DNA from: Thauera sp. 2A1
Lineage (GTDB): Bacteria > Pseudomonadota > Gammaproteobacteria > Burkholderiales > Rhodocyclaceae
Assembly (NCBI RefSeq): GCF_009469595.2
Contig: NZ_SSXV01000017.1
Coordinates: 35,691 to 99,690, forward strand
Length of the DNA: 64,000 nt
Direction of reading: 5' to 3'
The position numbers and the translations under genes were made by a program. Positions within the stretch are counted from its first letter, which is position 1. Each line of letters starts with the position of its first letter. The notes below the pieces were generated by a model, which had not been told where the DNA came from, did not search any database, and was given only the letters and a program-made list of their open reading frames with translations. Below are positions 34,649 to 45,740 of the stretch, piece by piece.

Positions 34649-36016
34649 ATGAACCTGTTCGACTACCTGATTCCCTTCGCGCTCGCCCTCGGCGTCCTGA
34701 TTCTCGTCCATGAGTTGGGACATTACCTGGTGGCACGCGCCTGCGGGGTGAAGGTGCTGCGCTTCTCCATCGGCTTCGGCAAGGCGCTGCTGGTCCGCCG
34801 GGCCGGCCGCGACGGGACCGAATGGGCGATTGGAGCCTTCCCGCTGGGTGGCTACGTCAAGATGCTCGACGAGCGCGAAGGCGAGGTCGCGAGCGAGGAG
34901 CTGCACCGCGCGTTCAACCGCCAGACCGTCTGGAAGCGGTTCGCCATCGTGGCTGCGGGCCCGATTGCCAACTTCCTGCTCGCGATCGCGCTCTACTGGG
35001 GAATGTTCGCAGTCGGCACCGCCGAACTGAGGCCGCGCATCGCGCTCGGCGATATGACGACGATCGCCGCGGCTGCGGGCCTGCGCGACGGTGATCTCGT
35101 CGTCGCAGTCGACGATGAACCCATCCGTAGCTGGCAGGAGCTGCGCTGGGCTTTGCTGAAATACGCCGTCGATGGCCGCAGCGTCGTACTGCATGTCAGG
35201 ACCCTCGAGGACGTCGACGCCTTCCGTACCCTCGACCTGCGGGACGTCGACATCGACGACGGACGCAGCGATCCGATCGGCCGCATCGGTCTGCGCCCAT
35301 GGAGACCCCAGATCCCGGCCGTGATCGGCCGGCTGGTGGCCGGCGGTGCCGCGGAGCGTGCCGGAATCAGGGTGGGCGACGAAGTCAAGGCCATCGACGG
35401 CGAGGCGCTCGCCGGCTGGACTCAACTCGTCGACCGCGTGCGGCATGCCGCCGGGCGCGAGCTGCGCCTCGACGTCGAGCGTGCGGGCGAAAGGCTCACC
35501 TTCAATCTCACGCCAGACCTGGAGACCGACAACGGCCACCAGGTCGGCCGCATCGGCGTGGGTGTTGCAGATCCCGGCATCACCGGCGGCCCCGAGCTTT
35601 TCGCCACCGTGCGCTATGGCGTAGTCGAGGGGTTGACCAAGGCGGTGCGCCAGACGTGGGAAACCAGCGTGCTCAGCCTGCAGATGATCGGCAGGATGCT
35701 GCTTGGTGAGATCTCGTGGAAGAACCTCTCCGGACCGGTCACGATTGCGGACTATGCAGGCCAGACGGCCCAGCTCGGCCTGGCGCATTACCTCAAGTTC
35801 GTGGCGATGATCAGCATCAGCCTGGGCGTCCTGAACCTGCTGCCCATCCCGGTGCTGGATGGGGGGCATTTACTGTATTATGTTGTGGAAATCATCAAAG
35901 GCGGGCCCATTCCGGAGCGCATCATGGAGATCGGTCAGCAGATCGGCCTGGCGCTCCTCATCATGCTCATGGCCTTCGCCTTCTACAACGACATCAACCG
36001 ACTAATTTCCGGCTGA
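34649..36016 (+). CDS. rseP: Intramembrane zinc protease RseP (site-2 protease)
   Basis: 455 residues from the ATG at 34649. The HELGH zinc motif is at 21-25 in the first membrane segment; the second ligand motif LNLLPIPVLDGGH lies near the C-terminus. Two PDZ domains lie between (around GDLVVAVDDEPI and VGDEVKAIDGEAL). RseP performs the second cut of anti-sigma factor RseA in the sigma-E response and clears signal-peptide remnants. Four membrane helices fit the family. It sits directly before bamA, as in most proteobacteria. Confidence 0.96.
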   Translation: MNLFDYLIPFALALGVLILVHELGHYLVARACGVKVLRFSIGFGKALLVRRAGRDGTEWAIGAFPLGGYVKMLDEREGEVASEELHRAFNRQTVWKRFAIVAAGPIANFLLAIALYWGMFAVGTAELRPRIALGDMTTIAAAAGLRDGDLVVAVDDEPIRSWQELRWALLKYAVDGRSVVLHVRTLEDVDAFRTLDLRDVDIDDGRSDPIGRIGLRPWRPQIPAVIGRLVAGGAAERAGIRVGDEVKAIDGEALAGWTQLVDRVRHAAGRELRLDVERAGERLTFNLTPDLETDNGHQVGRIGVGVADPGITGGPELFATVRYGVVEGLTKAVRQTWETSVLSLQMIGRMLLGEISWKNLSGPVTIADYAGQTAQLGLAHYLKFVAMISISLGVLNLLPIPVLDGGHLLYYVVEIIKGGPIPERIMEIGQQIGLALLIMLMAFAFYNDINRLISG

Positions 36017-36024
36017 ATACCCGA

Positions 36025-38388
36025 ATGAATCGCAAGCTCCTGCCCGGGCTCGTCATGGCCCTGTTTGCCGCTGCGCCGGCGTTCGCTTTCGAGCCCTTCG
36101 TCGTCAAGGACATCCGGGTCGAGGGCATCCAGCGCACGGAAGCGGGCACGGTCTTCAATTACCTCCCTGTGCGGGTCGGCGATCGCTTCGACGAATCCCA
36201 GGCTGCCGACGCAATCCGGGCTCTTTTTGCCACCGGCTTTTTCAGTGATGTTCGCATCGAGGCAGAAAACGACGTCATCGTTGTCGTCGTGGACGAGCGG
36301 CCTGCCATTGCGCAGATCGATTTCGTCGGCGTCAAGGAGTTTGACAAGGAGGCCCTGAAGAAGGGCCTGCGAGACGTGGGTCTCGCCGAGTCGCGTATCT
36401 TCGACCGCTCGCTGCTCGAGAAGGCCGAGCAGGAACTCAAGCGCCAATACCTGTCGCGCGGCAAATATTCAGCGACGATCACCACCACCGTGACGCCGCT
36501 CGAGCGCAACCGTGTCGGCATCAACTTCGCAGTGGACGAGGGCGACGTCGCCAAGATCCGCGAGATCAGGATCGTCGGCGCCAAGGCGTTCGACGAGGAC
36601 GACCTCATCGCTCAGATGCAGCTCACCACCCCGGGCTGGCTGACGTGGTATACGAAGAACGACCAGTATTCGCGCCAGAAGCTGTCTGCCGACCTGGAAA
36701 CGCTGCGCTCCTATTACCTGAACCGCGGTTATCTCGACTTCAACATCGATTCGACCCAGGTCTCGATCACGCCGGACAAGAAGGACATTTTCATCACCCT
36801 GAACATCACCGAGGGTGAGAAGTACAAGGTGACGGGCGTGCGCTTCACCGGCGACCTCATCCTGCCCGAGTCGGAATACCTCGCCATGGCGAAGATCAAG
36901 CCGGGCGAGACCTTCTCGCGTGAGAAACTCACCGAAACCACCAAGGCGATCACCGACCGGCTCGGCAACGAAGGCTACGCATTCGCAAACGTCAATGCGG
37001 CGCCCGAGGTCGACAAGGAAAAGCACGAAGTCGCCTTCACCGTCTTCGTCGACCCGGGGCGGCGGGTGTACGTGCGGCGCATCAACGTCGGCGGCAACAC
37101 CAAGTCGCGCGACGAAGTCGTCCGCCGCGAAATGCGGCAGATGGAGGGCGCCTGGTACGACGCCGCCGCGATCAACAAGTCGCGTACCCGCGTCGACCGC
37201 CTGGGCTACTTCGACGAAGTGACCGTCGAGACGCCAGCGGTGCCGGGAACGACCGATCAGGTGGACGTCAATTTCAACGTCAAGGAACGTCCGACCGGCA
37301 ACCTGATGCTCGGCGCGGGCTTCTCCAGCGCTGACAAGGTGGTGCTGTCGGCTTCAATCTCGCAGCAGAACCTCTTCGGCAGCGGCAACGCGCTCACCCT
37401 CGGCTTGAATACGAGCAAGATCGGCCGCACGCTGGCGTTGTCCTTCACCAACCCGTACTACACCGTCGATGGCGTCAGCCTGGGCTGGGATCTGTACCAC
37501 CGGACTTACGATCCGACGCAGAGCTACAACATCTCGCCCTACAAGACGGTGTCGCAGGGCGCCGGATTGCGCCTGGGCTACCCGATTGCAGAAGACGACC
37601 AGATCAACTTCGGCCTGACGGTCGATCGGACGCGAGTCACGACGTTCACCAACAGCCCGCTGCGCTACAAGGAATTCTGTGTCGATTTCGGCTGCAAATC
37701 AGGCAGCACTGATCCTTCCGATCCCGACTATGGCGTGGGCGATGTCACCGTCAACAGCCTGGTAGCCAGCGCCGGCTGGGCGCGCGACACGCGCGACAGC
37801 GTGATCTATCCGCGCAAGGGTGTTTATCAGCGAGTGTATGGCGAAGCGGCGGTGCCACCGGGCAAGCTGAAATACGCGAAGGTGAGCTACCAGTACCAGC
37901 ACTGGTTCCCCTTCGGTCGCGACTATGCGTTGATGCTGAATGGCGATGTGGGCTGGGCGAAAGGCTTCGACGGCAAACCGGTGCCTTTCTACAAGAACTT
38001 CTACGTGGGTGGCATCGGATCGGTTCGCGGTTACGAGCAGAGCTCGATTGGTGCCAAGTTCATCGACACGAACGGCGATCGTACGTCGACGGGTGGTACG
38101 CGCAAGCTCGTCGGCAACGCAGAGTTTTATTTCCCGCTGCCGGGCTCAGGCACCGACCGCTCCTTCCGCGTGTCCGCCTTCCTCGACGCCGGCTATGTGT
38201 GGGGTAATGATCCGGACACCGGTGAGCAGGAGAAGATCAAGCTGAGCGACTTGCGCTACAGTACGGGCCTTGCCTTCTCGTGGAGCTCACCGGTGGGCCC
38301 GCTGAAGTTCAGCCTGGGTTTCCCGCTCAAGAAAGAGAAGGACGACAAGACGCAGCGCTTCCAGTTCCAGTTGGGCAGCGTGTTCTGA
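36025..38388 (+). CDS. bamA: Outer-membrane protein assembly factor BamA
   Basis: 787 residues from the ATG at 36025; a signal peptide (LLPGLVMALFAAAPAFA) precedes FEPFVVKDIRVEGIQRTEAG. Five POTRA domains span about 22-430; a 16-stranded barrel follows with the conserved VRGYEQ lid loop (GGIGSVRGYEQSSIG) and ends with a short final strand finishing in Phe (FQLGSVF). BamA inserts beta-barrel proteins into the outer membrane. It lies 8 nt after rseP and just before skp. Confidence 0.97.
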   Translation: MNRKLLPGLVMALFAAAPAFAFEPFVVKDIRVEGIQRTEAGTVFNYLPVRVGDRFDESQAADAIRALFATGFFSDVRIEAENDVIVVVVDERPAIAQIDFVGVKEFDKEALKKGLRDVGLAESRIFDRSLLEKAEQELKRQYLSRGKYSATITTTVTPLERNRVGINFAVDEGDVAKIREIRIVGAKAFDEDDLIAQMQLTTPGWLTWYTKNDQYSRQKLSADLETLRSYYLNRGYLDFNIDSTQVSITPDKKDIFITLNITEGEKYKVTGVRFTGDLILPESEYLAMAKIKPGETFSREKLTETTKAITDRLGNEGYAFANVNAAPEVDKEKHEVAFTVFVDPGRRVYVRRINVGGNTKSRDEVVRREMRQMEGAWYDAAAINKSRTRVDRLGYFDEVTVETPAVPGTTDQVDVNFNVKERPTGNLMLGAGFSSADKVVLSASISQQNLFGSGNALTLGLNTSKIGRTLALSFTNPYYTVDGVSLGWDLYHRTYDPTQSYNISPYKTVSQGAGLRLGYPIAEDDQINFGLTVDRTRVTTFTNSPLRYKEFCVDFGCKSGSTDPSDPDYGVGDVTVNSLVASAGWARDTRDSVIYPRKGVYQRVYGEAAVPPGKLKYAKVSYQYQHWFPFGRDYALMLNGDVGWAKGFDGKPVPFYKNFYVGGIGSVRGYEQSSIGAKFIDTNGDRTSTGGTRKLVGNAEFYFPLPGSGTDRSFRVSAFLDAGYVWGNDPDTGEQEKIKLSDLRYSTGLAFSWSSPVGPLKFSLGFPLKKEKDDKTQRFQFQLGSVF

Positions 38389-38423
38389 TAGCGTCATCGA
38401 AAGCGCAATTTCTGGAGGTTTTT

Positions 38424-38924
38424 GTGAAAGTCAGCACCCTCACCCTGGTCGCAGCAGCACTGCTTGGCATTTCTCAGGCTGCCACCGCGGAAACCAAGAT
38501 CGGTTTCGTCAATTCGGACCGCGTGATGCGTGAGGCCGGGCCGGCGGTGCGCGCGCAGCAGCGGCTGGAGAAGGAATTCGAGAAGCGCGACCAGGAACTG
38601 CAGCGCATGGCCAAGGATCTGCAGGCCATGCAGGAAGATCTCGAGCGCAATGGCTCGAGCATGGCCGAGAACGACCGCCGCACCAAGGAGCGCGCGCTCA
38701 ACGACCTCAATCGCGATTTCCAGCGCAAGCAGCGTGAGTTCCGCGAGGACCTCAACCAACGTCGCAACGAGGAACTCGCCTCAGTGCTGGAGCGCGCCAA
38801 CCGCTCCGTGAAGCAGATCGCCGAATCCGAGAAGTTCGACATCATCTTCCAGGAGGCGGTGTACGCCAGCCCGCGCATCGACATCACCGACAAGGTCATC
38901 AAGGCCCTGTCCGAAACCAAGTAA
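38424..38924 (+). CDS. skp: Periplasmic chaperone Skp/OmpH
   Basis: 166 residues. The start is GTG at 38424, with GGAGG 5 nt upstream; no in-frame ATG fits the signal peptide (LTLVAAALLGISQAATA). The mature protein begins TKIGFVNSDRVMREAGPA and has the long coiled-coil arms (about 45-130) typical of Skp, closing with FDIIFQEAVYASPRIDITDKVI. It carries unfolded outer-membrane proteins to BamA. Confidence 0.93.
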   Translation: MKVSTLTLVAAALLGISQAATAETKIGFVNSDRVMREAGPAVRAQQRLEKEFEKRDQELQRMAKDLQAMQEDLERNGSSMAENDRRTKERALNDLNRDFQRKQREFREDLNQRRNEELASVLERANRSVKQIAESEKFDIIFQEAVYASPRIDITDKVIKALSETK

Positions 38925-38939
38925 GCATCGGTCGCGGAC

Positions 38940-39974
38940 ATGTTCCGGCTCGACGAACTGGTTGCACGACTCGGAGGTGAGCTCGTCGGTGACGGCGCAC
39001 TGGTCGTTCGCCGCGTGGCAACGCTCGATCAGGCTGGGGAGGGCGACCTCGCCTTCCTCGCCAACCCGAAATACCTGTCCCGCCTCAAGACGAGCACGGC
39101 GGCGGCGGTGATCGTCGGCCAAAAGTCGCGCGATGCGGTCACCGATCGTCCGCGCATCGTCACCGAGGATCCCTACCTCTACTACGCGCGCGTCGCTTCG
39201 CTCTTCAACCCGCCGCCCGCGGCGGTGCCCGGTGTTCATCCGCTGGCGTCGGTGTCGTCGACGGTACCAACCTCCGTCCAGATCGATGCGGGCGCGGTGG
39301 TGGAAGCCGATGTCCAGATCGGTGAGGGCGTGGTGATCGGCGCCGGCTGCAGCGTCGGCCGCGGCTCGAGCATCGGTGCGGGCACCCGGCTGGCGCCGCG
39401 CGTCGTCGTGTACCCGGGGTCAGTCATCGGTGCCAACTGCATCCTGCAGTCGGGCGCCGTCATCGGTTCGGACGGTTTCGGCTTCGCCCGCGAGAAGGAC
39501 GGACGCTGGGTCAAGATCCCGCAAATGGGTCGGGTCGTGATCGGCGACGACGTTGAGATCGGCGCCAACACGACCATCGATCGGGGCGCGCTCGACGACA
39601 CCGTGATCGGCCGCGGCGCCAAGCTCGACAACCAGATCCAGATCGCCCACAACGTGCAGATCGGCGAGGACACCGCCATCGCCGGATGTGTCGGCATCGC
39701 CGGCAGCACGACTATCGGCGCGCGCTGCATGATTGCGGGTGGGGTCGGCATCTCCGGGCACCTGACGATCACCGACGACGTCGTCGTCTCGGCTGCGACA
39801 GTGGTCGTCAAATCCATCCACAAACCCGGCGTGTATACCTCGACGCTGCCGCTCCAGCCTCATGCGGACTGGGTGAAGAACTTTTCGCACCTGCGCCATC
39901 TCGACGCCCTCGCCGAGCGCATCCGCGCACTGGAGCAGGACGTGCAGCGCCTTTCAGACAAGAATCCAGGCTGA
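38940..39974 (+). CDS. lpxD: UDP-3-O-acylglucosamine N-acyltransferase
   Basis: 344 residues. Third step of lipid A synthesis. The N-terminal uridine-binding domain ([16 protein letters not shown]) is followed by a left-handed beta helix of hexapeptide repeats ([17 protein letters not shown] and on), the catalytic His in [18 protein letters not shown], and a C-terminal helix. It starts 15 nt after skp. Confidence 0.97.
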   Translation: MFRLDELVARLGGELVGDGALVVRRVATLDQAGEGDLAFLANPKYLSRLKTSTAAAVIVGQKSRDAVTDRPRIVTEDPYLYYARVASLFNPPPAAVPGVHPLASVSSTVPTSVQIDAGAVVEADVQIGEGVVIGAGCSVGRGSSIGAGTRLAPRVVVYPGSVIGANCILQSGAVIGSDGFGFAREKDGRWVKIPQMGRVVIGDDVEIGANTTIDRGALDDTVIGRGAKLDNQIQIAHNVQIGEDTAIAGCVGIAGSTTIGARCMIAGGVGISGHLTITDDVVVSAATVVVKSIHKPGVYTSTLPLQPHADWVKNFSHLRHLDALAERIRALEQDVQRLSDKNPG

Positions 39975-39979
39975 ACATC

Positions 39980-40414
39980 ATGGACATCAACGAGATTCTC
40001 CAGTACCTGCCGCACCGCTATCCATTCCTGCTGGTGGATCGCGTGCTGGAGATCGAACCCGGGAGCCGCATCCTGGCGCTCAAGAACGTGACGATGAACG
40101 AGCCGTTCTTTCCGGGGCACTTCCCGCACCATCCGGTGATGCCCGGCGTGCTGATCATCGAGGCGATGGCACAGGCCGCTGCCCTGCTGTCGTTCAAGAG
40201 CACTGGCGTGAAGCCGGACGAGAACAGCGTGGTGTATTTCGCCGGCATCGACAACGTGCGCTTCAAGCGCCCGGTGGTACCCGGCGACCAGTTGCTGTTC
40301 GACATGACCATCACCCATGCCAAGCGCAACATCTACAAGTACAAGGGCGTTGCGCGCGTGGGCGACGAGGTCGCCACCGAAGCCGAACTGATGTGCGCGA
40401 TCAAGAATCTATGA
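39980..40414 (+). CDS. fabZ: (3R)-hydroxymyristoyl-ACP dehydratase FabZ
   Basis: 144 residues. Hotdog-fold dehydratase of fatty acid synthesis. [14 protein letters not shown] and [23 protein letters not shown] carry the catalytic His and Glu. The stop overlaps the lpxA start (ATGA), so it competes with or balances lipid A synthesis from one transcript. Confidence 0.97.
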   Translation: MDINEILQYLPHRYPFLLVDRVLEIEPGSRILALKNVTMNEPFFPGHFPHHPVMPGVLIIEAMAQAAALLSFKSTGVKPDENSVVYFAGIDNVRFKRPVVPGDQLLFDMTITHAKRNIYKYKGVARVGDEVATEAELMCAIKNL

Positions 40415-41181
40415 TCCACGCGACTGCCATCGTGCATCCCGGCGCCCGACTCGGCGCGAACGTCGAGGTCGGCGCGTATTCGATCGTCGGCGAGCATGTC
40501 GAGATCGGCGACGGCACGCGCATCGGCCCGCATGTCGTGGTCGAAGGCCACACCCGCATCGGTCGCGACAACGAGATCTTCCAGTTCTGCTCGATCGGCG
40601 CGCAGCCGCAGGACAAGAAGTACGACGCCGAGCCGACGCGCCTGGAGATCGGCGATCGCAACACGATTCGCGAATTCTGCTCGTTCAACGTCGGCACCAG
40701 CCAGGACGCGAACGTCACGCGCATCGGTAACGACAACTGGATCATGGCCTACGTGCACGTCGCGCACGACTGCCTGGTGGGCGACCACACGATCTTCGCC
40801 AACAACGCGACGCTGGCCGGCCATGTGCATGTCGGCGACTGGGCGATCCTCGGCGGTTTCACAGGCGTGCATCAGTTCTGCCGCGTCGGCGCGCACAGCT
40901 TCTGCGGCGTCGGTACGGTGCTGCTGCAGGACCTGCCGCCCTTCGTGACCGTCTCCGGCAACCCGGCCAAACCGCACGGCATCAACAGCGAAGGGCTGCG
41001 CCGCAGGGGATTCACCGCCGATGGCATCGCTGCCATCAAGCGTGCCTACCGTGCGCTGTACCGCTCCGGCCTGTCGCTGGACGAAGCGCGTCTGCGCGTG
41101 GCCGAGATCGCCGCGGAACAGCCCGAAGTGTCGTCATTCGCGGAATTCATCGCCGAATCCGGCCGCGGCATCGTCCGCTGA
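40411..41181 (+). CDS. lpxA: UDP-N-acetylglucosamine acyltransferase
   Basis: 256 residues. First step of lipid A synthesis. A left-handed beta helix of hexapeptide repeats ([33 protein letters not shown] turns) with the catalytic His in [29 protein letters not shown] and the C-terminal helical part ([20 protein letters not shown]) are typical. Confidence 0.97.
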   Translation: MIHATAIVHPGARLGANVEVGAYSIVGEHVEIGDGTRIGPHVVVEGHTRIGRDNEIFQFCSIGAQPQDKKYDAEPTRLEIGDRNTIREFCSFNVGTSQDANVTRIGNDNWIMAYVHVAHDCLVGDHTIFANNATLAGHVHVGDWAILGGFTGVHQFCRVGAHSFCGVGTVLLQDLPPFVTVSGNPAKPHGINSEGLRRRGFTADGIAAIKRAYRALYRSGLSLDEARLRVAEIAAEQPEVSSFAEFIAESGRGIVR

Positions 41182-41185
41182 TACC

Positions 41186-42361
41186 ATGGCAGTGCGGATC
41201 GCCATGGTTGCCGGGGAGGCCTCCGGCGACCTTCTCGCAAGTCATTTGATCCGCGCGATCAAACGTCACCTGCCGGATGCAGAGTTCTTCGGCATCGGCG
41301 GCCCCAAGATGCAGGCCGAGGGCTTCGATGTGCGCTGGCCGTGCGAGCTGCTCGCTGTCCATGGCTACGTTGACGCCCTGAAGCGCTATCGCGAGCTCTC
41401 CGGCATCCGCAAGACCCTGCTGTCGCAGATCCGCCGCGAGCGCCCAGCCGCTTTCATCGGCGTCGATGCCCCCGATTTCAACCTGTGGCTCGAGGGCAAG
41501 GTGAAGCGGGCGGGGATGCCTGCGATCCATTTCGTCAGCCCGTCGATCTGGGCCTGGCGTGGCGGCCGCATCAAGCGCATTGCGCAGTCGGTGACGCGCA
41601 TGCTCTGCCTCTTCCCGTTCGAGCCGCAGATCTACGATCGCGCAGGGGTACCGGTCAGCTACGTCGGTCATCCGCTCGCGGACGTATTCCCGCTGCATCC
41701 GGATCGCGCCGCGGCGCGCGAGCTGCTGGGCCTGAATGCGGGTCGCAAGGTGATTGCGCTGCTGCCTGGCAGCCGTCAGTCCGAAGTGCGCAACCTTGCC
41801 GACACCTTCATCACCACCGCCAAGCTGCTCCTCGCGCGCCGATCCGACATTACCTTCCTTGTGCCGCTCGCAACACGTGAGACGCGCGCGCTCTTTGAAG
41901 AGGCGATACATCGCAATGATGTCGCCGAGTTGCCAATCCGCATGCTGTTCGGCCACGCGGTCGAGGCGATGACCGCCGCAGACGCGGTCCTGGTGGCGAG
42001 CGGCACCGCAAGCCTGGAGGCCGCGCTGCTGAAGCGGCCGATGGTGATCACCTACCGCATCGGCAAGTGGCAATACCGCCTGATGAAGCGTCTGGCCTAC
42101 CTGCCCTGGGTGGGGCTGCCGAACATCCTGTGCAACGAGACGATGGTGCCGGAACTGCTGCAGGACGATGCCTCGCCGGACAAGCTCGCCGACGCCCTCG
42201 AAGCCTGGCTGGTGGATACCGCTGCCGTGGCACACGTGGTGGAGCGCTTCACCGAGTTGCATCTCACCTTGCGCCAGAACACCGCGGAGAAGGCGGCTGC
42301 GGCCATCCTGCCCTACCTCACCGGAAGTGACGAATGGAAGTTGTCCCGGCAGCCAGCCTGA
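41186..42361 (+). CDS. lpxB: Lipid-A-disaccharide synthase
   Basis: 391 residues from the ATG at 41186, 4 nt after lpxA. GT19 glycosyltransferase that joins UDP-diacyl-GlcN and lipid [16 protein letters not shown] opens the protein; [55 protein letters not shown] and [10 protein letters not shown] follow in the family order. Its end overlaps rnhB by 28 nt. Confidence 0.97.
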   Translation: MAVRIAMVAGEASGDLLASHLIRAIKRHLPDAEFFGIGGPKMQAEGFDVRWPCELLAVHGYVDALKRYRELSGIRKTLLSQIRRERPAAFIGVDAPDFNLWLEGKVKRAGMPAIHFVSPSIWAWRGGRIKRIAQSVTRMLCLFPFEPQIYDRAGVPVSYVGHPLADVFPLHPDRAAARELLGLNAGRKVIALLPGSRQSEVRNLADTFITTAKLLLARRSDITFLVPLATRETRALFEEAIHRNDVAELPIRMLFGHAVEAMTAADAVLVASGTASLEAALLKRPMVITYRIGKWQYRLMKRLAYLPWVGLPNILCNETMVPELLQDDASPDKLADALEAWLVDTAAVAHVVERFTELHLTLRQNTAEKAAAAILPYLTGSDEWKLSRQPA

Positions 42362-42921
42362 TCTGCGGAGTGGATGAAGCAGGGCGCGGGCCGCTGTGCG
42401 GCCCGGTGGTCGCGGCAGCCGTCATTCTCGACCCGGCGCGGCCGATCGAAGGGCTGGCCGATTCCAAGAAGCTGACGGAGCGCGCGCGCGAGCGACTTGC
42501 GCCGCTGATCCGTGAGCGGGCGCTGGCCTGGGCGGTGGCGGAAGCGACGGTCGAGGAGATCGATCGGCTGAACATCCTGCATGCGACGATGCTGGCCATG
42601 CAACGCGCGGTCACCGCGCTGCGTGTCGCTCCTCACGAGGTGCGCATCGACGGCAACCGCTGCCCGGCCTTGCCCTATCCCGCGCGCGCCATCGTCAGGG
42701 GGGATGCCACCGAGCCGTCGATCTCGGCCGCATCCATCCTCGCCAAGACGGCGCGCGACCAGGCCATGCGCACCCTGGACCTGGCCTTTCCGCATTACGG
42801 GCTCGCCGCGCACAAGGGCTATCCGACCGCAGCGCACCTCGCTGCGATCGAACGCCACGGCGTGGCGGACTTTTACCGTCGCAGTTTCGCGCCGGTGCGG
42901 CGCATCGTCGAAGCGCGATGA
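42334..42921 (+). CDS. rnhB: Ribonuclease HII
   Basis: 195 residues. It cuts RNA in RNA-DNA hybrids and starts ribonucleotide removal from DNA. The active-site [12 protein letters not shown] (Asp-Glu pair), [13 protein letters not shown], the third Asp in VRIDGN and the fourth in [20 protein letters not shown] are visible. It overlaps lpxB and is followed by an overlapping RNA methyltransferase gene, a typical betaproteobacterial order. Confidence 0.96.
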   Translation: MEVVPAASLICGVDEAGRGPLCGPVVAAAVILDPARPIEGLADSKKLTERARERLAPLIRERALAWAVAEATVEEIDRLNILHATMLAMQRAVTALRVAPHEVRIDGNRCPALPYPARAIVRGDATEPSISAASILAKTARDQAMRTLDLAFPHYGLAAHKGYPTAAHLAAIERHGVADFYRRSFAPVRRIVEAR

Positions 42922-43730
42922 GGCCGGTCAGCTCACGCGACAATCCGCTCGTCAAGCACCTGCACGCGCTTGCCACATCCGCGCGCGAGCGGCGCAAGGC
43001 CGGCGAGACCCTGCTCGATGGTGCGCACCTGATTGCCGCCGCGCTGGATCACGGCTTTCCGTTGAAGCGGGTCGTGTTCTCCGACAGTGCGGCGCAACGC
43101 ACCGAAGCGGCAGACCTGCTCGCGCGCGTGTCGGGAAACGTCGATTGCGTGAGCCTGAACGACACGCTTTTCGCGCACGTCAGTCCGGTCGACTCGCCCT
43201 CCGGCATCCTGGCACTGATCGACATCCCGGCCCAGGCTCAGGACGCGGCGCAGGTGCCCACTGGCAATGTCGTCGTGCTGGATGGCGTGCAGGATCCCGG
43301 CAACCTGGGCACCATCCTGCGCACCGCCGCCGCCGCCGGCGTCGCAGATGTGCTGCTCACCGCGGGCTGCGCGCAGGCATGGTCGCCCAAGGTCTTGCGC
43401 GCAGGCATGGGAGCGCATTTCGTTGTCCGCATCCGCGAGCACGCCGAAGTGCTGTCCGTTCTGCGTGCTTTTTCCGGTGTCAAGCTCGCCACCGCGCTCG
43501 CGCCAGGCGCACGACCGCTCTATGAGCTTGATCTGGCCGCTCCGGTGGCGTGGATGTTCGGCGCGGAAGGGCAGGGGCTGTCACCCGCCTTGCTGCAGGC
43601 GGCCGACGCGCTGCTGACGATCCCGATGCAGGAAGGCATCGAATCGCTCAACGTCGGTGCCGCCGCCGCAATCTGCCTGTTCGAACAGCGCCGGCAAGTC
43701 CTCGCCGCACGCTCGTCCGCCGCACGCTAG
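42918..43730 (+). CDS. SpoU/TrmH-family RNA 2'-O-methyltransferase
   Basis: 270 residues. The N-terminal substrate-binding domain starts [30 protein letters not shown], then the SPOUT knot motifs [34 protein letters not shown] and [22 protein letters not shown]. It methylates a ribose in rRNA or tRNA; the exact site cannot be told. Start overlaps the rnhB stop by 4 nt. Confidence 0.92.
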   Translation: MRPVSSRDNPLVKHLHALATSARERRKAGETLLDGAHLIAAALDHGFPLKRVVFSDSAAQRTEAADLLARVSGNVDCVSLNDTLFAHVSPVDSPSGILALIDIPAQAQDAAQVPTGNVVVLDGVQDPGNLGTILRTAAAAGVADVLLTAGCAQAWSPKVLRAGMGAHFVVRIREHAEVLSVLRAFSGVKLATALAPGARPLYELDLAAPVAWMFGAEGQGLSPALLQAADALLTIPMQEGIESLNVGAAAAICLFEQRRQVLAARSSAAR

Positions 43731-43791
43731 TCGGCCGCAGCGGCCGGTTTGCTACCATCGCAGCCACTCAGTCCATAGATCGTCCGAGCTC

Positions 43792-44577
43792 ATGATCCTC
43801 GTCATTTCCCCAGCCAAGGCGCTCGATTTCGAGACCGCACCCGCGACCGCCGTCCATACCCAGCCCGATTTTCTCGATGACGCGCAAACGCTGATCGAGA
43901 TCCTGCGGCAGCGTTCGCCGGCCGAGATTGCCGAGCTGATGTCGCTGTCGGACCCGCTCGCGACTCTGAACGTGGCTCGCTACGCGACCTGGTCGCGTCC
44001 TTTCGATCGGGAAAACGCCAAGCAGGCGGTGCTCGCCTTCAACGGCGACGTCTACGAAGGCCTGTCAGCGACCACTTTGAGCGATACCGATCTTGCCTGG
44101 GCGCAGGATCACCTGCGCATCCTGTCCGGCCTCTACGGCGTGCTGCGCCCGCTCGACCTGATGCAGCCCTACCGCCTAGAGATGGGAACACGGCTCGGCA
44201 ATCCACGCGGCAAGGATCTGTATGCCTTCTGGGGCGAGCGCATCACCGCCGAACTCAACGGCTTGCTTGCCCGTGAGGCCGAGGATGGCGGCGTGCCGGT
44301 GCTGCTCAACCTCGCCTCCGACGAATACTTCAAGTCGGTGAAGGCGAAGGCGATCAAAGGCCGCATCGTCACGCCGGTGTTCGAGGACTGGAAAGCCGGC
44401 CGCTACAAGATCATCAGCTTCTACGCCAAGCGCGCGCGCGGCCTGATGAGCCGTTTCGTGATCGAGCGCCGCATCGACGACATCGAAGCGCTGAAGGCGT
44501 TCGACAGCGAGGGCTACGCCTTTGCCGCTGACGCCTCCGAAGCCGACAAGCTCGTCTTCCGCCGTCGTCTTGACTGA
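43792..44577 (+). CDS. yaaA: Peroxide stress protein YaaA (UPF0246)
   Basis: 261 residues from the ATG at 43792. [50 protein letters not shown] and the later [12 protein letters not shown] are the family blocks. E. coli YaaA limits free iron during peroxide stress and binds DNA. It follows the RNA methyltransferase gene after 61 nt and lies 8 nt before the carboxypeptidase gene. Confidence 0.95.
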   Translation: MILVISPAKALDFETAPATAVHTQPDFLDDAQTLIEILRQRSPAEIAELMSLSDPLATLNVARYATWSRPFDRENAKQAVLAFNGDVYEGLSATTLSDTDLAWAQDHLRILSGLYGVLRPLDLMQPYRLEMGTRLGNPRGKDLYAFWGERITAELNGLLAREAEDGGVPVLLNLASDEYFKSVKAKAIKGRIVTPVFEDWKAGRYKIISFYAKRARGLMSRFVIERRIDDIEALKAFDSEGYAFAADASEADKLVFRRRLD

Positions 44578-44585
44578 GGGTCGTC

Positions 44586-45716
44586 ATGCGCATCAGCTCA
44601 AACTTCGATTCCGGTGCCATCGAGGTCGTCAGCCTGGACGACCCGCAGGACATCCGCCTGCGCCTGCGCGCCGACAACGCAGCCGATTTTCGCCAGTGGT
44701 TCCACTTCCGCCTGCATGGTGGCGCCGGGACTGCGTTGCGCATGGTGTTCGAAAACGCGGGCGAGGCTGCCTACCCTGACGGCTGGCCCGGCTACCGCTG
44801 CGTGGCATCCTACGATCGCCGAACCTGGTTCCGCGTCTCGACGACCCGCTATGAAGACGGCAAGTTGATCGTCGACCACACGCCGGAGCGGGATACGATC
44901 TACTACGCGTATTTCGAGCCTTACTCCTTCGAGCGCCATCTCGCGCTCCTTGGCCGCGCCGACGCATCGCCCTTCGCCAGGTTGCGTAACCTCGGTGCAA
45001 CGGTGGAAGGCCGCGACCTGGACATGATCGTGGTCGGCCAAGTGGCACCCGGGCGCAAGCCGGTGTGGATCACCGCGCGCCAGCATCCCGGCGAGACGAT
45101 GGCGGAATGGTTCGTGGAAGGCCTGCTCGAGCGCCTGCTCGATCCCGCGGACGCGGTGGCGCGCAGGATTCGCGAGCATGCGGTGCTCTACATCGTGCCG
45201 AACATGAATCCCGACGGCGCGGTGCTCGGCAACCTGCGCACCAATGCCGCCGGGCGCAACCTGAACCGCGAGTGGCGGGAGCCCGATCCGGTGACGAGCC
45301 CCGAGGTCTTCCTGGTGCGCGCTGAGATGCAGCGCACAGGCTGCGACCTGTTCCTCGACATCCATGGCGACGAGGCGCTGCCCTACGTGTTCTTTTCGAC
45401 CGCGGAGGAGGTGCCCGGCTTCACTTCAGACGCCGCGATCCGCCAGGCGCGGTTCGTCGAGTGCTTCGCGACAGTGTGCCCGGACTTCCAGACCGAAGAA
45501 GGCTACAAGCCCGGACGTTTCGGCGAGGAACTGCTCACGCTGGCCAGCAAGTGGGTGGCGAACCACTTCGGCTGCGTGTCGCTGACGCTGGAGATGCCGT
45601 TCAAGGACAACGCCAATCTGCCCGACGAGCAGACCGGCTGGAGCGGCGCCCGCAGCAAGCTGATGGGCGCAGCGATGCTCAATCCGGTGCTGCGACACCT
45701 GTGTGACGATCGCTGA
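44586..45716 (+). CDS. M14-type cytosolic carboxypeptidase
   Basis: 376 residues. An N-terminal beta domain (about 1-125; SSNFDSGAIEVVSLDD, RVSTTRYEDGKLIVDH) precedes a zinc carboxypeptidase domain with ARQHPGET (His and Glu ligands), NPDGAVLGNLRTNAAGRNLNREW and the third ligand in FLDIHGDE; the general base Glu is in SLTLEMPFKD. This resembles the CCP/AGBL subgroup of M14, whose eukaryotic members shorten polyglutamate tails; the bacterial substrate is not known. Cytoplasmic, no signal peptide. It ends at the border of a REP-like repeat. Confidence 0.88.
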   Translation: MRISSNFDSGAIEVVSLDDPQDIRLRLRADNAADFRQWFHFRLHGGAGTALRMVFENAGEAAYPDGWPGYRCVASYDRRTWFRVSTTRYEDGKLIVDHTPERDTIYYAYFEPYSFERHLALLGRADASPFARLRNLGATVEGRDLDMIVVGQVAPGRKPVWITARQHPGETMAEWFVEGLLERLLDPADAVARRIREHAVLYIVPNMNPDGAVLGNLRTNAAGRNLNREWREPDPVTSPEVFLVRAEMQRTGCDLFLDIHGDEALPYVFFSTAEEVPGFTSDAAIRQARFVECFATVCPDFQTEEGYKPGRFGEELLTLASKWVANHFGCVSLTLEMPFKDNANLPDEQTGWSGARSKLMGAAMLNPVLRHLCDDR

Positions 45717-45740
45717 GGCGGCGGGCCGGTGTCACGACGT

